A stretch of 45,019 nucleotides of DNA from Chloroflexota bacterium (GTDB lineage: Bacteria; Chloroflexota; Dehalococcoidia; UBA2247; RBG-13-53-26), in the NCBI GenBank assembly GCA_003551705.1, contig PUNJ01000200.1, positions 1 to 45,019 of the forward strand, given 5' to 3'. Numbering within the stretch: position 1 is the stretch's first letter; each line of letters opens with the position of its first letter. This document shows, piece by piece, positions 25,231-32,532 of this stretch. Position numbers and translations under genes: made by a program. Below the pieces are notes generated by a model that saw only the letters and a list, made by a program, of their open reading frames with translations, did no database searches and was not told the DNA's origin.

Positions 25231-26265
25231 ATGATTGTGGTAATGAGCACCGGCTCCGGTGAGAAAGAGATCAAAGAGGTTGTCAAGCGTTTGGAGCAGG
25301 CCGGATTCAAGGGACACCTGTCCACAGGCGTTGAGCGCACGGTCATAGGGGTGGTCGGTGCAGCACCTGGACTTTCAGACTTGCGAGAGACTCTTGTACT
25401 CCTGCCCGGGGTAGATGATGTTGTTCCCATAAGCAAACCATACAAGCTTTCCAGTCGCGAGTTTCAACCAGTAAATACGGTCGTGAACGTGAACGGAGTC
25501 CGCATCGGCGGGGGCCAGTTGGTAGTCATGGCCGGGCCCTGTGCCGTGGAGACTGAGGAGCAGGCCATGAGCACGGCTCATGCTGTTAAAGCGGCCGGAG
25601 CCAGCATCCTGCGAGGGGGTGCATATAAACCAAGTACCTCGCCCTACCAGTTCCGAGGTCTGGGGGAAGAGGGGCTTAAGCTCCTGGCCATGGCCAGGCA
25701 GGAGACCGGATTGCCCCTGATTACGGAAGTGCTAAGTCCCGGTGATGTAGACCTGGTAAGCCAGTATTCGGATATTCTCCAGATCGGCACACGCAACATG
25801 CAGAATTTTGTTCTCTTGGACGAAGTGGGCAAGAGCAACAAACCCGTCCTACTGAAGAGAGGGCTGTCCGCTACAATTCAGGAATGGCTACTTGCCGTCG
25901 AGTATGTACTGTCGCAGGGAAACCGGCAGGTCATCCTTTGCGAACGGGGTATACGCACTTTTGAAACGCACACGAGGAACACCATGGACATAAGCGCTAT
26001 CCCCGCCATCCATTCGCTTAGCCATCTGCCCGTTATCGCCGATCCGAGTCATGGCACCGGCAGACAGGACCTGGTAACACCCATGTCCCTTGCCTCGGTA
26101 GCTGCCGGAGCGGACGGGTTGATGATCGAAGTGCATCCGACACCCCACCTTGCATTGAAAGATGGGGCGCAATCTCTTGATTTTGAACAATTCTCAGAGC
26201 TCATGAACAGAATCGCGCCTGTGGCAGCAGCAGTGGGGCGCAACATAGCCGGGAGGGAAAGCTGA
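25231..26265 (+). CDS. aroF: 3-deoxy-7-phosphoheptulonate (DAHP) synthase
   Basis: 344 residues, the length of the type I-beta DAHP synthase with an N-terminal regulatory domain. It joins phosphoenolpyruvate and erythrose 4-phosphate to start the shikimate pathway. Residues about 1-70 form a ferredoxin-like (ACT-like) regulatory domain (VVMSTGSGEKEIKEV). The barrel follows with VVMAGPCAVETEEQ, ILRGGAYKPSTSPY (active-site Lys), IGTRNMQNF, VLLKRGLSATIQEWL, ICERGIRTFE and ADPSHGTGRQDLV with metal ligands. ATG 25231 directly follows the aroH stop with GGAGGAGAAG upstream. Feedback control through the N-terminal domain is likely but the effector is not readable. Confidence 0.96.
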   Translation: MIVVMSTGSGEKEIKEVVKRLEQAGFKGHLSTGVERTVIGVVGAAPGLSDLRETLVLLPGVDDVVPISKPYKLSSREFQPVNTVVNVNGVRIGGGQLVVMAGPCAVETEEQAMSTAHAVKAAGASILRGGAYKPSTSPYQFRGLGEEGLKLLAMARQETGLPLITEVLSPGDVDLVSQYSDILQIGTRNMQNFVLLDEVGKSNKPVLLKRGLSATIQEWLLAVEYVLSQGNRQVILCERGIRTFETHTRNTMDISAIPAIHSLSHLPVIADPSHGTGRQDLVTPMSLASVAAGADGLMIEVHPTPHLALKDGAQSLDFEQFSELMNRIAPVAAAVGRNIAGRES

Positions 26266-26279
26266 GGTCCACTCCCGTG

Positions 26280-27209
26280 ATGCAGGTAGAAGAAGAACTT
26301 GCTCGGTTCAAGCCGGAGCGCGACACGGTGTTGACCATTGGCGTCTTCGATGGCGTCCATCTTGGCCACCAGCACCTCATTCGCTATGTTATCAGGCAGG
26401 CCCTGGCAAAGGACTACCTGGCCGGCGTAGTGACCTTCCGCAACCATCCACTGGATGTGCTGGCACCGCACCAGAAACGCCTCCGCCTGACCGCAGTGGA
26501 GGAGCGCACCAGACTTATGCTCGCTTTGGGCATGAACTTTGTAGTGCCACTGACGTTCACTCCGGAACTGGCCCGGCTCCCAGCTCGAGATTTCGTAATT
26601 CTGCTTCAAGAGAAACTGAACATGAAAGGCCTGGTCATCGGCCCGGATTTCGCTCTGGGACGACAACGAGAAGGCAATGTCTTCCTTCTGCGACAACTGG
26701 GCAAGGAACTGGGTTTCTGGGTAGAGGTCATGGCACCCATGATGGTTGGCGGGGAGATTGCCAGCAGCACGAGGACACGCGAGGCACTAGCCCAGGGAGA
26801 TATGCCCAAGGTTAGACAGTTGCTGGGTCGAAATTACACGCTTAAAGGCAGTGTCGGCCACGGCGATGAAAGAGGCAGAGAACTCGGGTTTCCTACTGCT
26901 AACCTGGAGGTCAACTCGGGGCAGGCAATACCGGCAGACGGTGTATACGCAACCAGGGCACACTTGGGCAACGAGGTCTACCCGGCAGTGACCAACATCG
27001 GCATGAGACCCACCTTCGGTGGTACCAAGCGGACGGTGGAAATCTACCTGCTCGATTTCCAGGGCAGCCTTTACGGACAGGATCTGCGTGTAGAACTGGT
27101 AGACCGGCTACGCCCCGAAAAACGATTCGCTAATGCCCAGGAACTAACTGCACAAATAAGCAATGACATAGAAGAAGCCAGGGCTATCCTTGGAAGGAGC
27201 GAGCCTTGA
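26280..27209 (+). CDS. ribF: Bifunctional riboflavin kinase / FAD synthetase
   Basis: 309 residues from ATG 26280 (a GTG sits directly before it), usual length. The N-terminal nucleotidyltransferase domain (about 1-180) with IGVFDGVHLGHQHLI makes FAD from FMN; the C-terminal flavokinase domain (about 182-305) with GHGDERGRELGFPTANLE and VYATRAHLGNEVYPAVTNIG makes FMN. The ribosome site is weak (GAGG 12 nt upstream), 14 bp after aroF. Its stop overlaps the tyrS start (TTGA). It sits apart from the rib operon at 5526-9038, so FAD supply is controlled separately, perhaps with tyrS and aro genes. Confidence 0.95.
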   Translation: MQVEEELARFKPERDTVLTIGVFDGVHLGHQHLIRYVIRQALAKDYLAGVVTFRNHPLDVLAPHQKRLRLTAVEERTRLMLALGMNFVVPLTFTPELARLPARDFVILLQEKLNMKGLVIGPDFALGRQREGNVFLLRQLGKELGFWVEVMAPMMVGGEIASSTRTREALAQGDMPKVRQLLGRNYTLKGSVGHGDERGRELGFPTANLEVNSGQAIPADGVYATRAHLGNEVYPAVTNIGMRPTFGGTKRTVEIYLLDFQGSLYGQDLRVELVDRLRPEKRFANAQELTAQISNDIEEARAILGRSEP

Positions 27210-28456
27210 GCCAAACAGCCTCAGAATCTCTGCTTAAGCGCGGTGTTTCCGAAATCATCGTCGAGCAGGAATTGGTTGACTTGCTGCAAACAGGGAAAAG
27301 CCTCCGCCTCAAACAGGGCTTCGACCCGAGCGCGCCTGATATACATCTAGGCCATGTGGTCGGCCTCAGGAAGCTTCGGCAATTCCAGGAGCTGGGGCAT
27401 CAGGTCGTGCTGATAGTCGGCGACTGGACGGCCCAGATTGGGGATCCCAGCGGCCAGTCCGCAACCAGGCGCATGCTTTCCGCAAAGGAGGTCATGGCCA
27501 ACGCCCGGACCTACATGGCCCAGTTCTTCCAGGTAGTGGACAAGGCCAAGACAGAAGTCAGGTGGCAGAGCGAGTGGTTCGCCAACTTCGATCTGGCTGA
27601 CGTGGTCCGGCTCACCAGCAAGTTCACCGTCGCCCAGTTCCTGGCCCGCGAGGACTTTAACAAGCGTTTCCGGGAAGGCCGCCCTATCGCCGTGACTGAA
27701 CTCCTGTACCCCCTCATGCAGGCCTATGATTCTGTGGCTATCGAGGCCGACGTGGAGTTCGGAGGAATTGACCAGAAATTCAATTGTCTGGTGGGCAGGG
27801 AATTGCAGGAAATGATGGGGCAGCGCCGGCAGCAAATATTCCTAGTCCCGCTTCTGGTGGGCACCGACGGCAGCCAGAAAATGAGCAAAAGTCTCGGCAA
27901 TTACATAGGTATCAACGAGCCTGCGGAGATCATGTTCGGGAAGGTGATGTCCATTCCCGACACCTTGATATTCACCTATTTCGAGTTGCTGACCGACGTG
28001 CCGAGCAAAGAACTGGCTGACATGCGAACTGCGATGGTATCCGACAGGGTGAACCCGATGGACTTGAAAAAACACCTGGCCAGAGAAATCGTGTCGCAGT
28101 TTCAAGGGCCAGGACCGGCGAACCTGGCGGAGGAAGAGTTTGCCAGGGTTTTTCAGCAACGGGCAACACCGGACGATATACCCGAATTTGACCTGACCCC
28201 TGAAATGCTCAAGGAGCTGCAGGGGCCTGTAAGTGTGGACAAGGCTGCCTTTGCAGCAGGCGGCTACCTGGTATCCGTGCCCCTTCTGCTGGAACGTTCA
28301 GGCCTGGCCAGCAGCCGTGGCGAGGCCAGGAGATTGATAGCCCAAGGTGCTGTAGACATCGATGATACCCGAATCGATGTTCCGGAATGGTCGATCCGGC
28401 CCGACAGCATTATCAAGGTGGGCAAGCGCCGCTTTCTGAAAGTGGTTGCCAGATAG
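27206..28456 (+). CDS. tyrS: Tyrosyl-tRNA synthetase
   Basis: 416 residues. It attaches tyrosine to tRNA-Tyr. The HIGH motif is HLGH at residues 47-50 (PSAPDIHLGHVVGL) and KMSKS is at 225-229 (GSQKMSKSLGN). The C-terminal about 65 residues form an S4 RNA-binding domain (SGLASSRGEARRLIAQGAVD). The HLGH form with an S4 domain fits the TyrZ-like bacterial subgroup. The start is TTG 27206, which overlaps the ribF stop by 3 nt, so translation is coupled to ribF. No T-box leader is visible upstream. It closes the aroH-aroF-ribF-tyrS set. Confidence 0.97.
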   Translation: MSQTASESLLKRGVSEIIVEQELVDLLQTGKSLRLKQGFDPSAPDIHLGHVVGLRKLRQFQELGHQVVLIVGDWTAQIGDPSGQSATRRMLSAKEVMANARTYMAQFFQVVDKAKTEVRWQSEWFANFDLADVVRLTSKFTVAQFLAREDFNKRFREGRPIAVTELLYPLMQAYDSVAIEADVEFGGIDQKFNCLVGRELQEMMGQRRQQIFLVPLLVGTDGSQKMSKSLGNYIGINEPAEIMFGKVMSIPDTLIFTYFELLTDVPSKELADMRTAMVSDRVNPMDLKKHLAREIVSQFQGPGPANLAEEEFARVFQQRATPDDIPEFDLTPEMLKELQGPVSVDKAAFAAGGYLVSVPLLLERSGLASSRGEARRLIAQGAVDIDDTRIDVPEWSIRPDSIIKVGKRRFLKVVAR

Positions 28457-28466
28457 ACCGGTGGCG

Positions 28467-28494
28467 TTGTCCTCCTTGGTGATAAGCATATATC
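28467..28494 (+). promoter_or_regulatory. Possible promoter of the aminotransferase-serA pair
   Basis: TTGTCC (28467-28472), 16-bp spacer, TATATC (28489-28494), inside the 71-bp gap after tyrS. Read-through from tyrS is the alternative. Confidence 0.35.
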
Positions 28495-28527
28495 CAGGTC
28501 CATGATATAAAGGAGTGGAGGAACACT

Positions 28528-29625
28528 ATGCAGCTACGTATACCCGGACCAACGCCCTGCCCGGAAGAAGTGTTACAGGCACAGACCCGGCAGATGATCA
28601 ATCATCGCGGCAAAGACTTTGCCGAACTCATTGTCAGGTTGACCCAACAACTGAAGACCTTCTTCCAAACCACGAATGACATATATATACTTACCGGCTC
28701 CGGTACGGGAGGACTGGAAGCTGCCGTAGTCAACACTCTGTCGCCCGGCGACAAAGTTCTCGGCATATCAATCGGCTCTTTCGGGGACAGGTTCGCAGAA
28801 ATAGCGCGACAGTATGGAGCGGACGTCAACAGGATTGATTTCGAATGGGGGACCGCTGCCGACCCGGACAAAGTGAAACAGGTGCTGAAGAAGGACGGTC
28901 CCTTCCGGGCAGTGCTCGTTACTCATAACGAGACCTCGACGGGAGTAACCAACGATCTGGCAGAAATCAGCAAGGTGGTCAAGGAGACTGATTCGCTGCT
29001 TCTTGTTGACGGGGTTAGCAGCGTTGGCTCGATAGACCTGCCCGTGGACCGATGGCAATGCGATGTTGTGATAACAGGCTCCCAGAAAGGCTGGATGACT
29101 CCTCCAGGCCTGACCATGTTAAGCATGAGCCAGGATGCCTGGAGGGCCTTCGAACAAGCTAAGATGCCCCGTTTCTACTGGGACTTGGGCAAGGCCCGGC
29201 GGTTCCTCGAGGAGAAGAAGCAGACTCCCTGGACTCCAGCGATTTCCACCCTCTACGCCCTTGGTATTGGTATGGACATGATGGAGAAGGAGACCCTGCC
29301 CAAGATAATCGAACGTCACACCCGTACGGGCGCGGCAGCCCGAGCTGCCGTCAAGTCACTGGGCTTGACACTCTTTGCAGAAGAGGCGCACGCCTCCAAT
29401 ACGGTGACCGCTATTAACGGTCCCCAAGGCGTTGACGTCAAGAAGATGCTTCAGTTGATGCGGGAAGAATACGGCGTTGTTCTCTCAGGCGGCCAATCCC
29501 GCCTGGAGGGCAAGATATTCCGTATCGGTCACCTAGGCTGGGTATCCGAGGCCGACATAGAGGAGGTCAAGAGGGTACTGCAGTCGGCACTGGCCAGGGT
29601 CGCACCGACCCGGTCCGCTGCATGA
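28528..29625 (+). CDS. Class V PLP-dependent aminotransferase (serine/alanine-glyoxylate type)
   Basis: 365 residues. ATG 28528 has GGAGG 6 nt upstream. The fold is class V: the N-terminal RIPGPTPCPEEVL, LTGSGTGGLEAAV for the phosphate, LLVDGVSSVGS, and the PLP lysine in TGSQKGWMTPPGL. Family members swap an amino group between serine, alanine or phosphoserine and a keto acid. It is 24 bp upstream of serA, so the most economical reading is that it supplies the aminotransferase step of serine synthesis in place of SerC. Alternatives are serine-pyruvate or alanine-glyoxylate transamination. Sequence alone cannot choose. Confidence 0.9.
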   Translation: MQLRIPGPTPCPEEVLQAQTRQMINHRGKDFAELIVRLTQQLKTFFQTTNDIYILTGSGTGGLEAAVVNTLSPGDKVLGISIGSFGDRFAEIARQYGADVNRIDFEWGTAADPDKVKQVLKKDGPFRAVLVTHNETSTGVTNDLAEISKVVKETDSLLLVDGVSSVGSIDLPVDRWQCDVVITGSQKGWMTPPGLTMLSMSQDAWRAFEQAKMPRFYWDLGKARRFLEEKKQTPWTPAISTLYALGIGMDMMEKETLPKIIERHTRTGAAARAAVKSLGLTLFAEEAHASNTVTAINGPQGVDVKKMLQLMREEYGVVLSGGQSRLEGKIFRIGHLGWVSEADIEEVKRVLQSALARVAPTRSAA

Positions 29626-29649
29626 AGCATTCTCGTCAAGGGGGTTAAA

Positions 29650-31227
29650 GTGGTCAAGATTCTCGTAACTGAGCCGGTAGCGCCTGACGGCATCAAGATT
29701 ATGGAGGAGGTGGGGCAGGTAGACATAAAGACAGGAATGACTCCGCAGGAGTTGGTTGCCTGTATCGGTGATTACGATGCCCTGCTGGTGCGCAGCGAAA
29801 CAAAGGTGACCAGGGAAGTCATAGAGGCTGGCAAGAAACTGCAGGTGATCGGCCGGGCCGGTGTTGGTGTCGACAATATAGACATCGACGCCGCCACTCA
29901 GAAAGGTGCCATCGTTGTCAATGCTCCCGAAGCAAATACGATTGCCGCTGCTGAACATACCATCGCTTTGATGTTCGCCGTGGCCAGGCACATTCCTAGG
30001 GCCCATGCCCACCTTAGAGAAGGCCATTGGGCGCGGCAGAAGTTTGTAGGGGTCGAACTCCGTAACAAGACCCTGGGGCTTATCGGGCTCGGCAATGTGG
30101 GTTCTGAGGTGGCTCGCAGAGTGCAGGCCCTTCAGATGAAGGTCATAGCCCATGATCCCTTTGTGTCCCCGGAGTACGCGGCCAACCTGCACGTGGAACT
30201 CGTTTCAATGGAAGACCTGCTCACGGTCTCTGATTTCATCTCCCTGCATTTGCCTTCGACGCCTTCGACAAGGAACCTCATAGGGCCCAGGGAACTAGCC
30301 CTGGTCAAACCTACGGTGCGTATGATCAATTGCGCTCGGGGCGAACTCATAGACGAGCAGGCACTCTGCCAGGCACTGCAAGAAGGCCGCATTGCCGGTG
30401 CAGCAGTGGATGTCTTTGCCAAGGAGCCTCCTGTCGACTGCCCCCTGTTGGCCATGGACCAGGTTATAGCCACCCCTCACCTGGGTGCTTCCACGCAGGA
30501 AGCCCAGGTAAACGTGTCCATTGATGCCGCCAGGCAGATCGTGGCAGTCCTCAGGGGGGAGCCCCCGCGTTATGCCATTAACACCCCTCTCATTCCGGCA
30601 GAGACCCTGTCTTTGCTGGCGCCCTTCTCCGGTCTGGCAGTGGTGACAGGAAGAGTTGTTACACAGCTGATGGAGGGTCAGGCCAGCAGCATCTCTATAA
30701 GCTACGAAGGGGAACTCGCTCAATTTGATGTTAGGCCCCTCAAGGCTGCAGTCCTGCGCGGCCTTCTTGAAGAGACCAGCGAGGAAAGAATCAATCTGGT
30801 CAACGCAACCATCATCGCCCAGCGCCGCGGGCTGAAGGTCGTGGAGCATAAGGACCCAACTTGCCAGAGCCACCCAAGTCTGATTACCGTTACGGTCACA
30901 ACTACCACCGGGTCCATTACTGTTTCTGGCACGGTTATGCGAGGAGAAGCCCATATCGTCAGAGTAAAGGACTACTGGGTGGACCTGGTACCCAACGGGA
31001 GGTTCTTCCTGTTCAGCGATCATCTTGACAGGCCCGGGCTCATTGGGTCCGTCGGCATGGTAACCGGCAGTGCGGATATCAATATCAGTTCCATGCAGGT
31101 GGCACGCCTGAAACCACGGGGTACCGCTTTGATGATCCTGGAACTGGACGAGCCCCTGAAAGACGAGCACATTCAGCAACTCCTGTCCATCCCTGACGTG
31201 TATACCGCCAAGATTGTGCAGCTGTAG
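29650..31227 (+). CDS. serA: D-3-phosphoglycerate dehydrogenase
   Basis: 525 residues, the long form. Start is GTG 29650, with AAGGGGG 5 nt upstream. Residues about 1-315 hold the catalytic and NAD domains: the GIGLGNVGSEVARRV-like segment (read as LIGLGNVGSEVARRV), the catalytic Arg in INCARGELIDEQAL, and the His/Glu pair ending TPHLGASTQEAQ. The ASB domain (about 320-450) and a C-terminal ACT domain (DRPGLIGSVGMV, about 455-525) follow, which in relatives binds serine for feedback inhibition. It oxidises 3-phosphoglycerate, the first step of serine synthesis. Operon with the preceding aminotransferase. Confidence 0.96.
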   Translation: MVKILVTEPVAPDGIKIMEEVGQVDIKTGMTPQELVACIGDYDALLVRSETKVTREVIEAGKKLQVIGRAGVGVDNIDIDAATQKGAIVVNAPEANTIAAAEHTIALMFAVARHIPRAHAHLREGHWARQKFVGVELRNKTLGLIGLGNVGSEVARRVQALQMKVIAHDPFVSPEYAANLHVELVSMEDLLTVSDFISLHLPSTPSTRNLIGPRELALVKPTVRMINCARGELIDEQALCQALQEGRIAGAAVDVFAKEPPVDCPLLAMDQVIATPHLGASTQEAQVNVSIDAARQIVAVLRGEPPRYAINTPLIPAETLSLLAPFSGLAVVTGRVVTQLMEGQASSISISYEGELAQFDVRPLKAAVLRGLLEETSEERINLVNATIIAQRRGLKVVEHKDPTCQSHPSLITVTVTTTTGSITVSGTVMRGEAHIVRVKDYWVDLVPNGRFFLFSDHLDRPGLIGSVGMVTGSADINISSMQVARLKPRGTALMILELDEPLKDEHIQQLLSIPDVYTAKIVQL

Positions 31228-31296
31228 TGCGGGCATCCAGGGCCCTTGGTTTGGAGCTTTCGTCCGGGGCCCCTTCTTTGTCTCAGGAGCCATGCT

Positions 31297-31935
31297 TCAG
31301 GGCCAGCCCAGGACCAGCCCGAAGCTGGCAATGATGAACCTGATGCCGAAGGCGGCCAGGACCAAAGCACAGAAGCCAAAGACCGCCCTGTGCACTACCG
31401 GCGTCCAGAACCGCTTGGTCCGGAAGACCACTACCGAGATGAGCAACAGCCAGGCTGCATCCGCCAGCCAGTGTACAGCCCCCAGCGTCAGAATCCCCGC
31501 GTGGCCGAAATCGTGGGCATCCATGACAAGCGCAGCTCCCACAGTTGCCCACCATACGTAGAAATAAGGGTTCGTCAGGCTCGTTATAGCGCCGGCGGCC
31601 AGAGGCCCGCGGCCCACCAGCGCGCTTTCTTTCTCTGAGGAAGCCGGATGCGCCTTCAGGACCTGAAACGCCATCCAGATGAGGATGGTCCCTCCCGCAA
31701 AGCCCACTGCTATACGTACGCCGGCCATATCCAGAAGATAGCCGAAGCCGAAGAATATCAGGACTATCATGGGCATTTCGACCATGGCGTGGCCGGCGGC
31801 CACCAGGGCCCCAGCAGTCTGCTTACGGGCACCGTTCGAAATGGTGACAGCCGTGGTCGGCCCGGGCATCATGACTCCGGAGAGAGATATGCCAAGGACG
31901 CTGACAGCATACAACGCCAGCGAGGCTTCACTCAT
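31297..31935 (-). CDS. LysE-family amino acid exporter
   Basis: 212 residues, about six hydrophobic segments, an inner-membrane protein. The N-terminal helix with SGVMMPGPTTAVTISNGARK is the LysE/RhtB signature; a second conserved patch is AITSLTNPYFYVWW. Members pump out amino acids or related compounds; the substrate cannot be told. ATG 31935 has AGGAT about 9 nt upstream. Monocistronic, divergent from the thioesterase gene with a 94-bp gap, and convergent with serA. Proximity to serA may hint at an amino acid substrate, but the genes are on opposite strands. Confidence 0.9.
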   Translation of the reverse strand: MSEASLALYAVSVLGISLSGVMMPGPTTAVTISNGARKQTAGALVAAGHAMVEMPMIVLIFFGFGYLLDMAGVRIAVGFAGGTILIWMAFQVLKAHPASSEKESALVGRGPLAAGAITSLTNPYFYVWWATVGAALVMDAHDFGHAGILTLGAVHWLADAAWLLLISVVVFRTKRFWTPVVHRAVFGFCALVLAAFGIRFIIASFGLVLGWP

Positions 31936-31980
31936 AGGCTATTATCCTGACCAATCGTGGGCTAGCCGTGCGGGGAGCAG

Positions 31981-32009
31981 TTTACATTCCGGTACGAGTC
32001 AGCTATAGT
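31981..32009 (+). promoter_or_regulatory. Promoter of the thioesterase gene
   Basis: TTTACA (31981-31986), 17-bp spacer, TATAGT (32004-32009). Predicted start near 32016, a 14-nt leader. Confidence 0.65.
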
Positions 32010-32029
32010 CTACCAGGGAGTGACGGAAC

Positions 32030-32449
32030 ATGGCAATCAAGGACCGACAAGAGCGAGACCATCTGGAAGAGTTCAGGGCAAGAGTGGTGAGCGAACCGAT
32101 AAGCACGTTTCTGGGCATGGAGTTGATAGAGGTCTCCCCCGGCTATGCCAAGGTGGTTATGCAGATGCGACCCGAATTTCAGACCTTTACGGGCTTCATT
32201 TTCGGAGGCATACTCATGTCCCTGGCTGACCAGGCCTTCGCCTGTGCGGTGAATTGCGCCGATCGCACCAGCATTGCCACTCAATTCAATATCCACTTCT
32301 TAGCCGGCCCCAGCCCGCAGGATGTTTTGACTGCCGAGTGCCGGGCCGTCCGGCAAGGCCGGAGAGTGGACAGTTGCGAGATGTCGGTTACTAACCAGGA
32401 CGGCAAGCTCATGGCCCGAGCTACAGGCACGGCAATTCCAATAACCTGA
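32030..32449 (+). CDS. PaaI-family hotdog thioesterase
   Basis: 139 residues. ATG 32030 has GGGAGTG 7 nt upstream. The single hotdog domain is recognised from FLGMELIEVSPGYAKVVMQM, the central helix with FIFGGILMSLADQAFACA (where relatives have HGG), and the closing HFLAGPSPQD. In this family Asp/Glu in the central helix and backbone amides of the GG turn hydrolyse acyl-CoA thioesters. The His of the HGG motif is Phe here, as in many 4HBT/PaaI relatives. The substrate, perhaps an aryl- or medium-chain acyl-CoA, is unknown. A strong intrinsic terminator follows at once. Confidence 0.9.
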   Translation: MAIKDRQERDHLEEFRARVVSEPISTFLGMELIEVSPGYAKVVMQMRPEFQTFTGFIFGGILMSLADQAFACAVNCADRTSIATQFNIHFLAGPSPQDVLTAECRAVRQGRRVDSCEMSVTNQDGKLMARATGTAIPIT

Positions 32450-32461
32450 CCACAACGGTAC

Positions 32462-32490
32462 TGGCCCGAGCCGAAGCTCGGGCCATTTTT
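32462..32490 (+). terminator. Intrinsic terminator after the thioesterase gene
   Basis: TGGCCCGAGC, loop CGAA, GCTCGGGCCA, then TTTTT: a perfect 10-bp stem, tetraloop and T-run, 13 bp after the stop codon. It also sits just past the end of the convergent fdhA gene. Confidence 0.92.
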
Positions 32491-32532
32491 CTTCTTATGC
32501 AAGACCCCGGGTACCGCCTATGGCGCCAGGAA

